Source: Terrimonas pollutisoli (GTDB lineage: Bacteria > Bacteroidota > Bacteroidia > Chitinophagales > Chitinophagaceae). From it: DNA of 55,289 bases. The notes beneath the pieces were generated by a model. It did no database searches. It saw only the letters and a list, made by a program, of their open reading frames with translations, and was not told where the DNA came from. Of this stretch, positions 7,793 through 15,802 are shown piece by piece. The translations under genes and the position numbers were made by a program. The stretch spans positions 1 through 55,289 of the forward strand of contig NZ_JARKNA010000027.1 of NCBI RefSeq assembly GCF_029360765.1. Direction: 5' to 3'. Each line of letters starts with the position of its first letter. The stretch's first letter is position 1.

Positions 7793-9043
7793 ATGGTGGA
7801 ATGGAAAACAATAACCTGGTTTGTAATGACCCTGCTGCTGATGGGTTTTTTTGCAGGTATTGAAATGGCTTATTATAGCGCCAACCGGTTAACTATTGAA
7901 TTAAAGCGCAAACAAGGTGGCACTTCTGCTCACTTATTAAGTAAGTTTATTGATGAGCCGGCCAACTTTATTGGGGCAACCTTAATCGGCTTCAATATTT
8001 TTCTTGTTTTTTTCAGTTTGCAGATCAGTACAGTGATGCAACCCGTGTGGAGATATTTTGTAGTAGGGGCAGATATCGTTCACATTTTAATTGAAATTGC
8101 TATTGCAACGTTCCTGGTTTTGATTTTTGCCGAATTTATACCCCGTGCCATTTTCAGGGCCCGTAGCAACATTTTGCTCTCCAACCTATCATTGGTTACC
8201 GATTTTTTCTTTCAAATGTTTTCACCCATTGCAAAAGGCTTTATCAATTTATCAGAATGGATGCTGAAATATGTTTTTAATGTACGGGTTGATAAACATA
8301 AAGAGCCCCTGTCACATAGTGAATTAAAAAATCTTTTTGAACAAAATATTGATGAAGACCGGCAGGACCGAAACGCACAGTTACTGGAAAATGCACAGGA
8401 GTTTCCAAAAGTAAAAATTCGCCAATGCCTTGTACCCAGAAAAGAGATTGTGGGAGTAACACTTTCTACCCCGATCGAAGAGGTCAAGAAAAAGTTTGTG
8501 GAGACGAAATTGAGTAAACTGGTCGTATATGAAGATGATATAGATCATTTGTCTGGCTACATACACCAGCTTGACCTTTTTAAATTACCCGACAATATTA
8601 AGTCGATCCTTTTGCCCATTCCGGCCGTTCCTGAAAGTATGAGTGCAGCCGACCTTATTGGAAAATTTAGCCGGGAAAGAAAAAGTATTGCCTGGGTGGT
8701 GGATGAGTTTGGCGGAACAGCGGGTATCATTACTATGGAAGATGTGCTGGAGGAACTGTTTGGTGAAATCCAGGACGAATATGACCGGGAAAAGTTCGTA
8801 GAGAAACAGATAGCTGAAAATGAATTTATTTTTTCCGGGAGGTTGGAGCTGGACTACCTGGAGGAAAAATACAATTTTGAATTCCCCGAAAATGAATCGG
8901 AAACATTATCGGGTTATATTATAAATTATCATGAAACCATTCCCCAACAAAAAGAACGCATTATCATTGATGATTATGAATTCGATGTTATCAGCGTAAG
9001 TGATACCCGGATTGAAATGGTGAAGATGAAGAAACTGAAATGA
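7793..9043 (+). CDS. Hemolysin/CorC (DUF21-CBS) family membrane protein
   Basis: The 416-residue protein has an N-terminal CNNM/DUF21 membrane domain with four hydrophobic segments (residues about 5-25, 60-85, 95-120 and 135-150), a CBS-domain pair (about 195-325; KIRQCLVPRKEIVGV and SIAWVVDEFGGTAGIITMEDVLEELFGEIQDE are typical) and a C-terminal CorC/HlyC transporter-associated domain (about 340-412). Relatives are implicated in magnesium and other divalent cation transport; the GldE gliding protein belongs to the same superfamily, and I cannot separate these from sequence alone. The start at 7793 lies just after a promoter-like box. Confidence 0.88.
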   Translation: MVEWKTITWFVMTLLLMGFFAGIEMAYYSANRLTIELKRKQGGTSAHLLSKFIDEPANFIGATLIGFNIFLVFFSLQISTVMQPVWRYFVVGADIVHILIEIAIATFLVLIFAEFIPRAIFRARSNILLSNLSLVTDFFFQMFSPIAKGFINLSEWMLKYVFNVRVDKHKEPLSHSELKNLFEQNIDEDRQDRNAQLLENAQEFPKVKIRQCLVPRKEIVGVTLSTPIEEVKKKFVETKLSKLVVYEDDIDHLSGYIHQLDLFKLPDNIKSILLPIPAVPESMSAADLIGKFSRERKSIAWVVDEFGGTAGIITMEDVLEELFGEIQDEYDREKFVEKQIAENEFIFSGRLELDYLEEKYNFEFPENESETLSGYIINYHETIPQQKERIIIDDYEFDVISVSDTRIEMVKMKKLK

Positions 9044-9204
9044 AGTACGAGGTAAGAGGTCGGAGGTACGATAGTGCCCTGTTGTAGCTATTTTACTCCT
9101 TCTTTGCCCATTGCCTATTGCTTATTGCCAATTGCAAACTATAAACTGTCGACCACCAACTGCATACTGCTCCCTATCTTTGCCCCACTTTTTTAAAATA
9201 CACT
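9044..9204. other. Intergenic slippage-prone phrases ahead of tatC
   Basis: This spacer consists of short repeated phrases (GGTAAGAGGTCGGAGGTACG, then TTGCCTATTGCTTATTGCCAATTGC). Similar phrases occur before rpiB, after the cystathionine gamma-synthase gene and after the yqeY-like gene. The final part carries the tatC promoter box. Confidence 0.45.
9175..9182 (+). promoter_or_regulatory. Bacteroidota -7 promoter box (TATCTTTG) for tatC
   Basis: A perfect TAnnTTTG match, 22 bases before the tatC ATG at 9205, followed by CCCC. Confidence 0.6.
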
Positions 9205-10059
9205 ATGGCCTTACTGGATTTTTTTAACCGCAGAAAGAAGAATGCCACGGATGAAATGTCATTTATTGACCATTTGGAGGAACTGCGCTGGCATTTGATT
9301 CGTTCAGTGGTGGCTATCCTGGTTTGTGCCATTGTTGTTTTTATTTATTCTGAATTTATTGTCGACACCATTCTTTTCGGACCAACAAAACCCGATTTTG
9401 TATCTGCGAGATGGATGTGCCGGCTAGGAAATAATATTGGCATAGGTGATGCGCTTTGTTTTCCACCGGTGAAAACTGAGTTTTTGGAAACAACGATGAC
9501 GGGCCAGTTTATCGCTTCTTTTACAGTAGCCTTTATCGGTGGTTTTATCATAGCTTTCCCTTATGTATTTTTTGAATTTTGGCGTTTTGTCCGGCCTGCC
9601 CTTTCGGATAAGGAAAGAAAAAATACAAGAGGCGTCATCTTTTGGGTATCATTACTCTTCTTTACAGGTGTAGCATTTGGCTATTTTATACTGACACCAT
9701 TTATGGTTAACTTTTATTTTAACTATAAGCTGAGTTCGCAGATAAAGATAATGCCCAGCTTTTCAGATTATCTTGAAAATCTCATCTATACCACTGTAGG
9801 TATTGGCGTATTATTTCAAATGCCGCTGTTAATAATGGTGTTGGCCAAGGTAGGCTTTGTTACTGCCAGATTTTTAAGAAAATATCGCCGTCACGCATTT
9901 ATCATCATAATAATTGCTGCCGCTATTATCACACCATCGACGGATCCATTCAGTCTTACCATAGTTACATTGCCTCTCTATTTATTGTTTGAAGCAAGCA
10001 TCATCGTTGCTTCCCGCGTCAATAAAAAACAAGATCAACAGCTGGAAGAGTGGAGTTAA
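9205..10059 (+). CDS. tatC: Sec-independent protein translocase subunit TatC
   Basis: TatC is the inner-membrane receptor of the twin-arginine pathway, which exports folded proteins. The 284-residue product has the diagnostic N-terminal MSFIDHLEELRWHLIRS motif at residues 18-34, six hydrophobic segments, and the FRFVRPAL-like loop (FEFWRFVRPALSDKERKN) with the conserved FxxFxxP region. There is a longer than usual periplasmic first loop (about residues 55-100). No tatA gene is present nearby. The spacer upstream carries a clear promoter box. Confidence 0.95.
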   Translation: MALLDFFNRRKKNATDEMSFIDHLEELRWHLIRSVVAILVCAIVVFIYSEFIVDTILFGPTKPDFVSARWMCRLGNNIGIGDALCFPPVKTEFLETTMTGQFIASFTVAFIGGFIIAFPYVFFEFWRFVRPALSDKERKNTRGVIFWVSLLFFTGVAFGYFILTPFMVNFYFNYKLSSQIKIMPSFSDYLENLIYTTVGIGVLFQMPLLIMVLAKVGFVTARFLRKYRRHAFIIIIIAAAIITPSTDPFSLTIVTLPLYLLFEASIIVASRVNKKQDQQLEEWS

Positions 10060-10157
10060 CTGAGGTATAAAATCGGAGGCCGGAGGTTAAAGGTCGGATA
10101 TGCCATAAAACACTGCCTACCACCAGCTTCATCTGTCAGGTTCTGAAATGAATACAG

Positions 10158-10165
10158 TAGCTTTG
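10158..10165 (+). promoter_or_regulatory. Bacteroidota -7 promoter box (TAGCTTTG) for rpiB
   Basis: A TAnnTTTG match about 50 bases before the chosen rpiB start at 10216. It overlaps the upstream GTG at 10165, which argues against that GTG being the start. Confidence 0.5.
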
Positions 10166-10215
10166 TGTTTATTGAAGCCTCGTACTTCTTATTTCTGACT
10201 TCTAATTTTTTTGTT

Positions 10216-10680
10216 ATGACATCTCCTTTTGACCTTCGCAAACCAATTGCAATTGGCAGTGATCATGCCGGATATGATTACAAAGAAGACCTGATTTCGT
10301 TCCTGGAAGGCAAAGGACTTTCATATAAAGACTTTGGTACTTATTCAAAAGATTCTGTTGATTACCCCGATTTTGCGCACCCGGTCGCATCAGCCGTTGA
10401 AAATGGCGAGGCCGCTTTTGGTATCCTGTTATGCGGAACTGCCAATGGAGTGGCTATCACCGCCAATAAACATCAAAATATCAGGGCCGCATTGTGCTGG
10501 GGCGATGAAATTGCAAGCCTTGTAAGACAACATAATAATGCCAACATTATTTGTATACCGGCCCGTTTTGTACGGGAAGGGGACGCAGAAAAAATGGTCA
10601 GTACATTTATCACTACAGCTTTCGAAGGTGGTCGCCACGCAAGCCGGGTGGAGAAAATAGCCTGCGCAGTAAATAGTTAA
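10216..10680 (+). CDS. rpiB: Ribose 5-phosphate isomerase B
   Basis: RpiB interconverts ribose 5-phosphate and ribulose 5-phosphate in the non-oxidative pentose phosphate pathway. The 154-residue product shows IGSDHAGYDYK at residues 13-23, the catalytic cysteine at residue 73 in LLCGTANGVAITANK, and the phosphate-binding RQHNNANIICIPAR block at 104-117. An upstream GTG would add 17 hydrophobic residues that are not family-like and would start at the promoter box, so the ATG at 10216 is preferred. A terminator follows. Confidence 0.94.
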   Translation: MTSPFDLRKPIAIGSDHAGYDYKEDLISFLEGKGLSYKDFGTYSKDSVDYPDFAHPVASAVENGEAAFGILLCGTANGVAITANKHQNIRAALCWGDEIASLVRQHNNANIICIPARFVREGDAEKMVSTFITTAFEGGRHASRVEKIACAVNS

Positions 10681-10700
10681 CCACTCATCATATCGTTGGT

Positions 10701-10740
10701 AACCTCAGACTTTTTATACTTAAGTTTGAGGTTATTTTTT
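10701..10740 (+). terminator. Rho-independent terminator after rpiB
   Basis: AACCTCAGACTT (10701-10712) pairs, with one mismatch, with AAGTTTGAGGTT (10722-10733), followed by ATTTTTTT. Confidence 0.75.
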
Positions 10741-10757
10741 TATTTAAACAATCATCA

Positions 10758-12296
10758 ATGAGAAAATTTCTGCTGCCGGCGCTATTGCTCAGCTGCTTTA
10801 TTGCAACAGCGCAAAAAAAGAATACACCTGCATATTTTGCTGCCACCATTTCTGCGGAGGATATGAAGAAACACCTGTACATTATAGCTGGTCCTGAAAT
10901 GGAAGGCCGTGATACTCCATCACCCGGCCTTGAAAAAGCAGCTAATTACATTGAATCTCATTTTAAGTCTCTTGGGTTGCTGCCAGGTAACAAAGACAGC
11001 TACCGGCAATTATATCCCCTTTATAAAGACTCAGTAACCAGTACCACTTTAAAAGTGAACGGTGAGGCTTTTGAGCTAAACAACGATTTTCAACCGAATA
11101 CTATGATCAACCATACTGCTGAAATGCCTTTTTCAGAAGTGGCATTTGCAGGATATGGAATCGTAGATGGCGATATTGACAGTTATAAGGACCTGGATGT
11201 AAAAGGAAAACTGGTGATGATATTGGATGGTTCTCCCGCAGGTTACAAACCTTCTGTGTCTGGTTTTAATTCACCGGCCAATGTCTTTTCAAAAATTGGA
11301 AAAGCACAGGAAAAAGGGGCATCAGCGGTGTTGATTGTCTATGGGAATTATCCCCGCAAAACCTTCAACGGTTTATCCTCATATAGCCTGCACGGCTATA
11401 AGGAAGGCTTTTTACCACTGACATTCACCATATCTGAAGGCATTGCAGAAAAGATCCTGGGCAGTGAAGGCAAAGGCATCCTTGAAAAAATGAAGACCAC
11501 TCCGCTGGCTTCAAAAATAGTCAAAGCCAATGTAGATCTAGGGTATTTCAAAACCACGTCCACTGTGTATGCATCGAATGTATTGGGACTGATAGAAGGG
11601 ACCGATAAAAAAGATGAGTATGTTTTGATCACATCGCACTATGACCACGTAGGTAAAAGAAGTGACGGTACTATTTATTATGGTGCTGATGACGACGGGA
11701 GCGGAACAACCGGCATTCTTGAGTTGGCTGAAGCTTTTGCAAAAGCCAAAGCGGCCGGTAAAGGCCCAAGAAGAAGTGTTTTATTTATGACAGTAAGTGG
11801 TGAAGAAAAAGGATTATGGGGCAGTGAGTATTATGCTAACCATCCTGTTTATCCTTTAGAAAAAACAACTGTTGACCTGAATATTGATATGATCGGTCGT
11901 ATTGGCGAAGATTATTTAAAAGATAAGGATTCGGTAAACTATGTGTATATCATTGGTGATGATAAACTAAGCACTGACCTAACCCCGATCACCGAGGCGG
12001 TGAACAGCAAATATTCTAAAATGAAACTCGACAGAAAATACAATGACCCCAATGATAAAAATCGCTTTTATTATCGCAGCGATCATTACAATTTCGCTGA
12101 AAAAGGGGTACCGGTTATTTTCTATTTTAACGGGGTTCATGCTGACTATCACCGGCCTACTGACACACCCGACAAGATCAATTACAAGCTGATGGCAAAG
12201 AGAGGACAGTTGGTATTTTATACAGCCTGGGAAATGGCTAACAGAAACGAAATGTTGAAGAGGGATCTTAAGCTCGAAAAGCCAAAAGGGTTCTGA
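10758..12296 (+). CDS. M28 family zinc peptidase with PA domain, secreted
   Basis: The 512-residue protein has a signal peptide (residues 1-18, ending ATAQ), a PA insert (about 120-250; VKGKLVMILDGSPAG) and an M28 catalytic domain with a co-catalytic di-zinc site: His294 and Asp296 in SHYDHVG, Asp312 in DDDGSG, Glu349-Glu350 in SGEEKGLWGSE, Asp377 in NIDMIGR and His465 in HADYHRPTD. These match aminopeptidase-like M28 enzymes that remove residues from peptides outside the cytoplasm. The position of the PA domain before the catalytic core is usual. The exact substrate cannot be told. Terminators bracket it, so it is a single-gene unit. Confidence 0.92.
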   Translation: MRKFLLPALLLSCFIATAQKKNTPAYFAATISAEDMKKHLYIIAGPEMEGRDTPSPGLEKAANYIESHFKSLGLLPGNKDSYRQLYPLYKDSVTSTTLKVNGEAFELNNDFQPNTMINHTAEMPFSEVAFAGYGIVDGDIDSYKDLDVKGKLVMILDGSPAGYKPSVSGFNSPANVFSKIGKAQEKGASAVLIVYGNYPRKTFNGLSSYSLHGYKEGFLPLTFTISEGIAEKILGSEGKGILEKMKTTPLASKIVKANVDLGYFKTTSTVYASNVLGLIEGTDKKDEYVLITSHYDHVGKRSDGTIYYGADDDGSGTTGILELAEAFAKAKAAGKGPRRSVLFMTVSGEEKGLWGSEYYANHPVYPLEKTTVDLNIDMIGRIGEDYLKDKDSVNYVYIIGDDKLSTDLTPITEAVNSKYSKMKLDRKYNDPNDKNRFYYRSDHYNFAEKGVPVIFYFNGVHADYHRPTDTPDKINYKLMAKRGQLVFYTAWEMANRNEMLKRDLKLEKPKGF

Positions 12297-12320
12297 TTTT
12301 CATCGAAATTTGATAAGAAG

Positions 12321-12346
12321 GGTGGTCAAAAGGCCACCTTTTTTTA
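12321..12346 (+). terminator. Rho-independent terminator after the M28 peptidase gene
   Basis: GGTGGTC and GGCCACC pair around an AAAA loop, followed by TTTTTTT. Confidence 0.8.
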
Positions 12347-12419
12347 TACCGATTAAACCCGCTACCCAACAGCCGGTCTATTTATTGTACCACCACTGAA
12401 CCACTTAAAAAACATAAAC

Positions 12420-12806
12420 ATGAAAACAAGCCCACTTTTTAAACCTTTATTAATCGCTTGTACTTTGATACTGGCCATTTTGATGACTCAATCAGTTTCT
12501 GCTCAACGTCGCGACAGAATTGAAGACCGCCTTGACAAGCGGGAAGATGTACGGGATAGGAGAGAAAACAGGAGAGACCGGAAAGAAGACAGGCGTGATC
12601 GTCGTGAGGACGTTCGTGATCAAAGAGAAGATGTTCGTGATGCCCGCCACGATGGTGGTATAAGAGATAAAGTAGAAGATATTCGTGACAGCCGTGAAGA
12701 CGTAAGAGATAGCCGTGAGGATGTAAGAGACAGAAGAGAGGATGTTCGTGACAGAAAAGAAAACAGGAGAGATCGTCGTGAGGACCGCAGAGACAGAAGA
12801 CACTGA
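12420..12806 (+). CDS. Secreted Arg/Asp/Glu-rich repeat protein
   Basis: The 128-residue product has a signal peptide (hydrophobic residues about 9-24, then SVSAQ). The rest is almost entirely Arg, Asp, Glu and Val in seven-residue units of the RREDVRD / SREDVRD / RRENRRD type, with a short break near residue 78 (ARHDGGIRDKVED). This predicts a highly charged helix or coiled coil of balanced charge. The codons for the repeats create several long antisense open frames that are not genes. It may be a periplasmic charge-rich or metal/stress-related protein; I do not recognise a characterised family. It has its own terminator. Confidence 0.75.
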   Translation: MKTSPLFKPLLIACTLILAILMTQSVSAQRRDRIEDRLDKREDVRDRRENRRDRKEDRRDRREDVRDQREDVRDARHDGGIRDKVEDIRDSREDVRDSREDVRDRREDVRDRKENRRDRREDRRDRRH

Positions 12807-12837
12807 TCCCGGTTTTGATCCATACCTCCCATACGAT

Positions 12838-12866
12838 AAAACCCCGATCTCTATTTCGGGGTTTTA
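12838..12866 (+). terminator. Rho-independent terminator after the Arg/Asp-rich gene
   Basis: AAAACCCCGA pairs perfectly with TCGGGGTTTT around TCTCTATT. The flanks allow function in both directions. Confidence 0.85.
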
Positions 12867-12999
12867 TTATTATTACTGAATAGCGAACAGAACCCTGAAT
12901 GAAGCGTCGCAACAAAAGCTCATAGTTATTCTACAGCCTGCAACAAAAACAATCTAATAACTAAAGACTCTTCGGAACACCCCTTTAGGGGATGGGGTT

Positions 13000-13974
13000 T
13001 CACCAACCCAACACCCATGCAAAAATGAGCGGCGCAACAATCGTCGCATCACTTTCTACAATGAACTTGGGGGTTTTGATGTCAAGCTTACCCCAGGTAA
13101 TTTTCTCGTTTGGTACTGCTCCGGAATAAGAGCCAAAGGAAGTGGTAGAATCACTGATCTGGCAGAAATAACTCCAGAATGGAACATCATGCCACTCCAG
13201 ATCCTGGTACATCATTGGCACCACGCAAATAGGAAAGTCACCGGCAATGCCACCACCTACCTGGAAAAAACCAACGCCTTTTCCGGAAGAATTGTTTCTA
13301 TACCAATCCGCCAGGTACACCATGTATTCGATTCCATTTTTTACGGTACTGGCTTTCAGCTCGCCTTTGATGACATAACTGGCGAAAATATTTCCTGTAG
13401 TACTATCTTCCCAACCCGGAACCACGATCGGAATATTTTTTTCCGCGGCCGCTACTATCCAGCTATCCTTAGGATCTATTTCGTAATACTGTTTTAACTC
13501 GCCACTTAAAATGGTCTTATATAAAAATTCATGAGGAAAATACCGTTCGCCTGTTGCTTCAGCCTCCTTCCATTGTTTCACTAAATGCTTTTGCAATCGG
13601 CGAAAAGCTTCTTCTTCCGGAATACAGGTATCCGTAACACGGTTGTAATGATTTTCTAATAATTCCCACTCCTGCTCTGGTGTCAGATCCCGGTAATTCG
13701 GAATGCGCTTGTATTTAGAATGTGCAACCAGGTTCATCACATCTTCTTCAAGATTAGCACCTGTACAACTGATGATATCCACTTTTCCCTGGCGTATCAT
13801 TTCTGCCAGCGAAATACCCAGTTCACCCGTACTCATGGCGCCGGCCAGGGTGATCATCATTTTGCCACCTTCATTCAAGTGTGTTTCATAGCCTTTAGCG
13901 GCATCCATCAGTGCAGCTGCATTGAAGTGGCGATAATGATGCTGGATAAATTGCGAAACAGGACCTTTATTCAT
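13000..13974 (-). CDS. Deoxyhypusine synthase family protein
   Basis: The 324-residue protein belongs to the NAD-dependent deoxyhypusine synthase superfamily. The catalytic lysine that forms the imine intermediate is Lys296 in ITWGKLDIKTPKF, and the NAD-site elements LAGAMSTGELG (43-53), SCTGANLEEDV (69-79) and VGGGIAGDFPI (239-249) are present. Bacteria lack eIF5A, the classical substrate, and bacterial members have been linked to homospermidine synthesis from spermidine or putrescine; this is an inference here. The open frame runs 39 codons further upstream but a promoter box at 14067-14074 lies inside that extension, and MNKGPVSQFIQHHYRHFNA is the family N-terminus. Confidence 0.88.
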   Translation of the reverse strand: MNKGPVSQFIQHHYRHFNAAALMDAAKGYETHLNEGGKMMITLAGAMSTGELGISLAEMIRQGKVDIISCTGANLEEDVMNLVAHSKYKRIPNYRDLTPEQEWELLENHYNRVTDTCIPEEEAFRRLQKHLVKQWKEAEATGERYFPHEFLYKTILSGELKQYYEIDPKDSWIVAAAEKNIPIVVPGWEDSTTGNIFASYVIKGELKASTVKNGIEYMVYLADWYRNNSSGKGVGFFQVGGGIAGDFPICVVPMMYQDLEWHDVPFWSYFCQISDSTTSFGSYSGAVPNEKITWGKLDIKTPKFIVESDATIVAPLIFAWVLGW

Positions 13975-14066
13975 TTTACAATTATTTTGTAAAACCGCCT
14001 TCGGATCATAATAGCATGAGACAATGCGGCATAACCTGCCTTTAGATTTTGGCAGAAACAGAGCCG

Positions 14067-14074
14067 CAAAAATA
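14067..14074 (-). promoter_or_regulatory. Bacteroidota -7 promoter box (TATTTTTG) for the deoxyhypusine synthase-like gene
   Basis: TATTTTTG on the minus strand, followed by CGGC, lies about 92 bases before the chosen start at 13974 and leaves an approximately 85-base leader. Confidence 0.4.
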
Positions 14075-14089
14075 CAGTTTTGAGCAAAC

Positions 14090-14119
14090 AAAAATGCCCC
14101 CTAGCTGCGGGGCATTTTT
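14090..14119 (-). terminator. Rho-independent terminator after the first PepSY-like gene
   Basis: AAAAATGCCCC pairs perfectly with GGGGCATTTTT around an 8-base loop. On the minus strand it is followed by a T-rich run. It is 17 bases beyond the stop codon of the gene ending at 14136. Confidence 0.85.
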
Positions 14120-14135
14120 AAATTGTTGTTACGAT

Positions 14136-14579
14136 TTATCTTTTTATTCTTGTTCTTTCGATCATGCTGCCAAGAGCATCGAATTTAACATTGTACAATT
14201 TATGCTTGTATTCTATTTCCATAGAATAACGAATACCTTCTTCATTGTAGATTTCGGACACCTGCAGTACTAGAGGGTCATTGAATATCCGGTTTGCAGA
14301 CCGTATAACAGACAGTGGCAATTCTTTAAAGAAAATACCGCGAATGCTGCCTACAAATTTTGCATTGGCATCAAAAAAAGCAATGGTTCTGTGATCACCC
14401 CAGATAAAAGCCACTTGTGAATAGCCATCCTGTTCGCTTGTCCATTTTACATGGGTGGCGCCTGTAAACATTTTGTTGAAGGCCAGGACGGTTTTAGGTT
14501 CCTCTTTAGTTGGGCTGGCAAATGAAGCCATGCTGATTACTATCAGCGACAATGATAGTGTTAAAAGACTCTTTTTCAT
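14136..14579 (-). CDS. Secreted PepSY-like protein, paralogue 1
   Basis: This 147-residue product has a signal peptide (residues 1-21, ending SFAS) followed by a small mixed alpha/beta domain of the PepSY-like type seen in Bacteroidota: AFNKMFTGATHVKWTSE, a strand block with AFFDANAKFVGSIR, a LPLSVIRSANRIF helix and a final strand block ending GSMIERTRIKR. The two other paralogues in the window (14786-15223 and 20719-21165) share the same pattern, with low identity. PepSY-like domains are thought to be extracytoplasmic inhibitors or chaperone-like modules; the function here is unknown. Confidence 0.72.
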   Translation of the reverse strand: MKKSLLTLSLSLIVISMASFASPTKEEPKTVLAFNKMFTGATHVKWTSEQDGYSQVAFIWGDHRTIAFFDANAKFVGSIRGIFFKELPLSVIRSANRIFNDPLVLQVSEIYNEEGIRYSMEIEYKHKLYNVKFDALGSMIERTRIKR

Positions 14580-14593
14580 AAAAAATTAAAGGT

Positions 14594-14623
14594 TTAAGCC
14601 TGCCTCTCGGCAGACAGGGTTAA
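14594..14623. repeat. TTAA-bounded palindromic repeat, copy A
   Basis: Bounded by TTAA on both sides, the core GCCTGCCTCTCGGCAGACAGGG is a near-palindrome. A closely matching copy in inverted orientation is at 39929-39959, also bounded by TTAA. It sits just upstream of the first PepSY-like gene. The palindrome in asnB (18796-18815) is related. Confidence 0.65.
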
Positions 14624-14785
14624 TGATATACGATTATAGAAATTACTTTTTTGAATTTTCAGGGAGGCACGGAATAGAACGATCAACTTGATTATGTTTA
14701 AAAAGAAATCCCCGCTTCCCGAAGAAAGCCGGGGATTGTTTTACCACACACCAAAACTAACTGCCTATGAGAAAGAGATACAAGA

Positions 14786-15223
14786 TCAGATCTTTGTTGC
14801 TTTTTTGAAAACATTCCACTTACCACTGCAACTTGATTTCAATACAACTTTAGAGTCGGCTTTGTCAAGTGTAATGTAATAGCTGGTTCCTTCATTGTTG
14901 GATATTTCAAAGAGGTCAGATATCCAATAACTATTGTAATTCTTTTTAAGACTGGTTTGTAAATTGATGGGAAGTTCGAGTGAGCTGATATTTCTGCTCG
15001 TAGCTATTAACTCGCCATCCAGTTGATAAAAAGCCGATACAAACTGATCGTTAAAAACGAAAGAAGCTTTGTAATAATTGCTGGTCGTTGTCCACTGCAC
15101 ATCTTTTGCGCCTGCGAATTCTTTGTTAAAGGAACTTAACACAGTTGAATTTACGTTTTCGTCGCTGGCAAAAGCAGTAAAGCTGCTTATCGCTACGGCC
15201 AGCATGATGATGATCTTTTTCAT
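14786..15223 (-). CDS. Secreted PepSY-like protein, paralogue 2
   Basis: The 145-residue product has a signal peptide (hydrophobic residues 5-16, ending AFAS) and the same order of elements as its neighbour: SFNKEFAGAKDVQWTTTSNYYKASF, a strand block SAFYQLDGELIATSRNI, a LPINLQTSLKKNY helix and a strand block with TSYYITLDKADSKVVLKS. It ends CSGKWNVFKKATKI. It lies 200 bases upstream of the first paralogue in the same orientation, with a repeat between, so tandem duplication and divergence is likely. No catalytic residues are apparent. Confidence 0.72.
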   Translation of the reverse strand: MKKIIIMLAVAISSFTAFASDENVNSTVLSSFNKEFAGAKDVQWTTTSNYYKASFVFNDQFVSAFYQLDGELIATSRNISSLELPINLQTSLKKNYNSYWISDLFEISNNEGTSYYITLDKADSKVVLKSSCSGKWNVFKKATKI

Positions 15224-15266
15224 GATTTCTGATTATTTTAATGATTAAGGTTTACTTTAAAAATTC

Positions 15267-15284
15267 TCCCGATAATTATCGGGA
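15267..15284. repeat. Dispersed palindrome TCCCGATAATTATCGGGA
   Basis: An 18-base perfect palindrome, upstream of the second PepSY-like gene. A related imperfect copy (CTCCCGA and TCGGGAG arms) is at 32840-32858, each with AATTC or GAATT at one side. These are members of a short dispersed repeat family. Confidence 0.65.
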
Positions 15285-15473
15285 TGGTTAGTATGACGGT
15301 GTAAAAGTAGATTAGGTTACACCCCTTGACAAGCGAATTAGGATTAATGGAAATGGCTGTTAAACACTGTTAACACAGGTTTCATTTTATTAACCGTACA
15401 TCCCTATTTTTCTGCCCTTCGTAAGCCGGTGTTCCGCAATTGATACAGTTTTTTATTTTCTTAAACCAAAAAT

Positions 15474-15495
15474 TATTTAGATATTTGTCTAAATA
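15474..15495 (+). promoter_or_regulatory. Inverted repeat, probable ArsR-type operator
   Basis: TATTTAGA, six bases, then TCTAAATA form a perfect 8-base inverted repeat ending 21 bases before the regulator start at 15517. This is the usual kind of site for ArsR-family autorepressors and would overlap the promoter. Confidence 0.6.
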
Positions 15496-15516
15496 CCTAA
15501 TGAACGAATTGTACAA

Positions 15517-15780
15517 ATGAACACAATTTTTAAAGCCCTCAATGATCCTACCCGCAGGGAAATATTGCAATTATTGCAGGAAAGGGATATGACCGCCGGG
15601 GAAATTGTGGAGCGTTTCAAGATATCCGGTCCCAGCATTTCACACCACCTCGATTTGCTAAAGCAGGCAAAGCTGGTAATTGCAGAAAAAGATGGGCAAT
15701 ATGTTTATTATTCATTAAATACAACAGTGGTGGATGAACTCATGAAATGGCTAATGCAGTTCAAAACAAAGAAGCGATAA
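15517..15780 (+). CDS. ArsR-family autorepressor, SdpR-like
   Basis: The 87-residue protein is a winged-helix regulator of the SdpR branch: IFKALNDPTRREILQLLQERDMTAGEIVERF, a recognition helix in SGPSISHHLDLLKQAKLV, and the wing EKDGQYVYYSLN. It has no metal-binding cysteine motif. In Bacillus, SdpR represses the sdpRI operon and is held at the membrane by SdpI when the SdpC toxin is present. Here the next gene, 22 bases downstream, encodes an SdpI-like protein, and a perfect inverted repeat lies just upstream, so autoregulation by the same logic is likely. No SdpC-like toxin is seen nearby. Confidence 0.9.
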   Translation: MNTIFKALNDPTRREILQLLQERDMTAGEIVERFKISGPSISHHLDLLKQAKLVIAEKDGQYVYYSLNTTVVDELMKWLMQFKTKKR

Positions 15781-15802
15781 TACGAACTAAAAAAAATTAC
15801 CA

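Noticed and set aside
12439..12915. Several overlapping minus-strand open frames opposite the Arg/Asp-rich gene
   Set aside because: They arise from the repeated codons of the real gene; they have no signal peptide, domain or conserved start.
14688..14879. 63-residue plus-strand frame near the second PepSY-like gene
   Set aside because: It overlaps the end of a better-supported minus-strand gene and includes a GC-rich hairpin (CCCCGCTTCC...CCGGGG) rather than a domain.
15382..15570. Minus-strand 62-residue open frame upstream of the ArsR-like gene
   Set aside because: It overlaps the regulator's promoter and N-terminus and has no family pattern.
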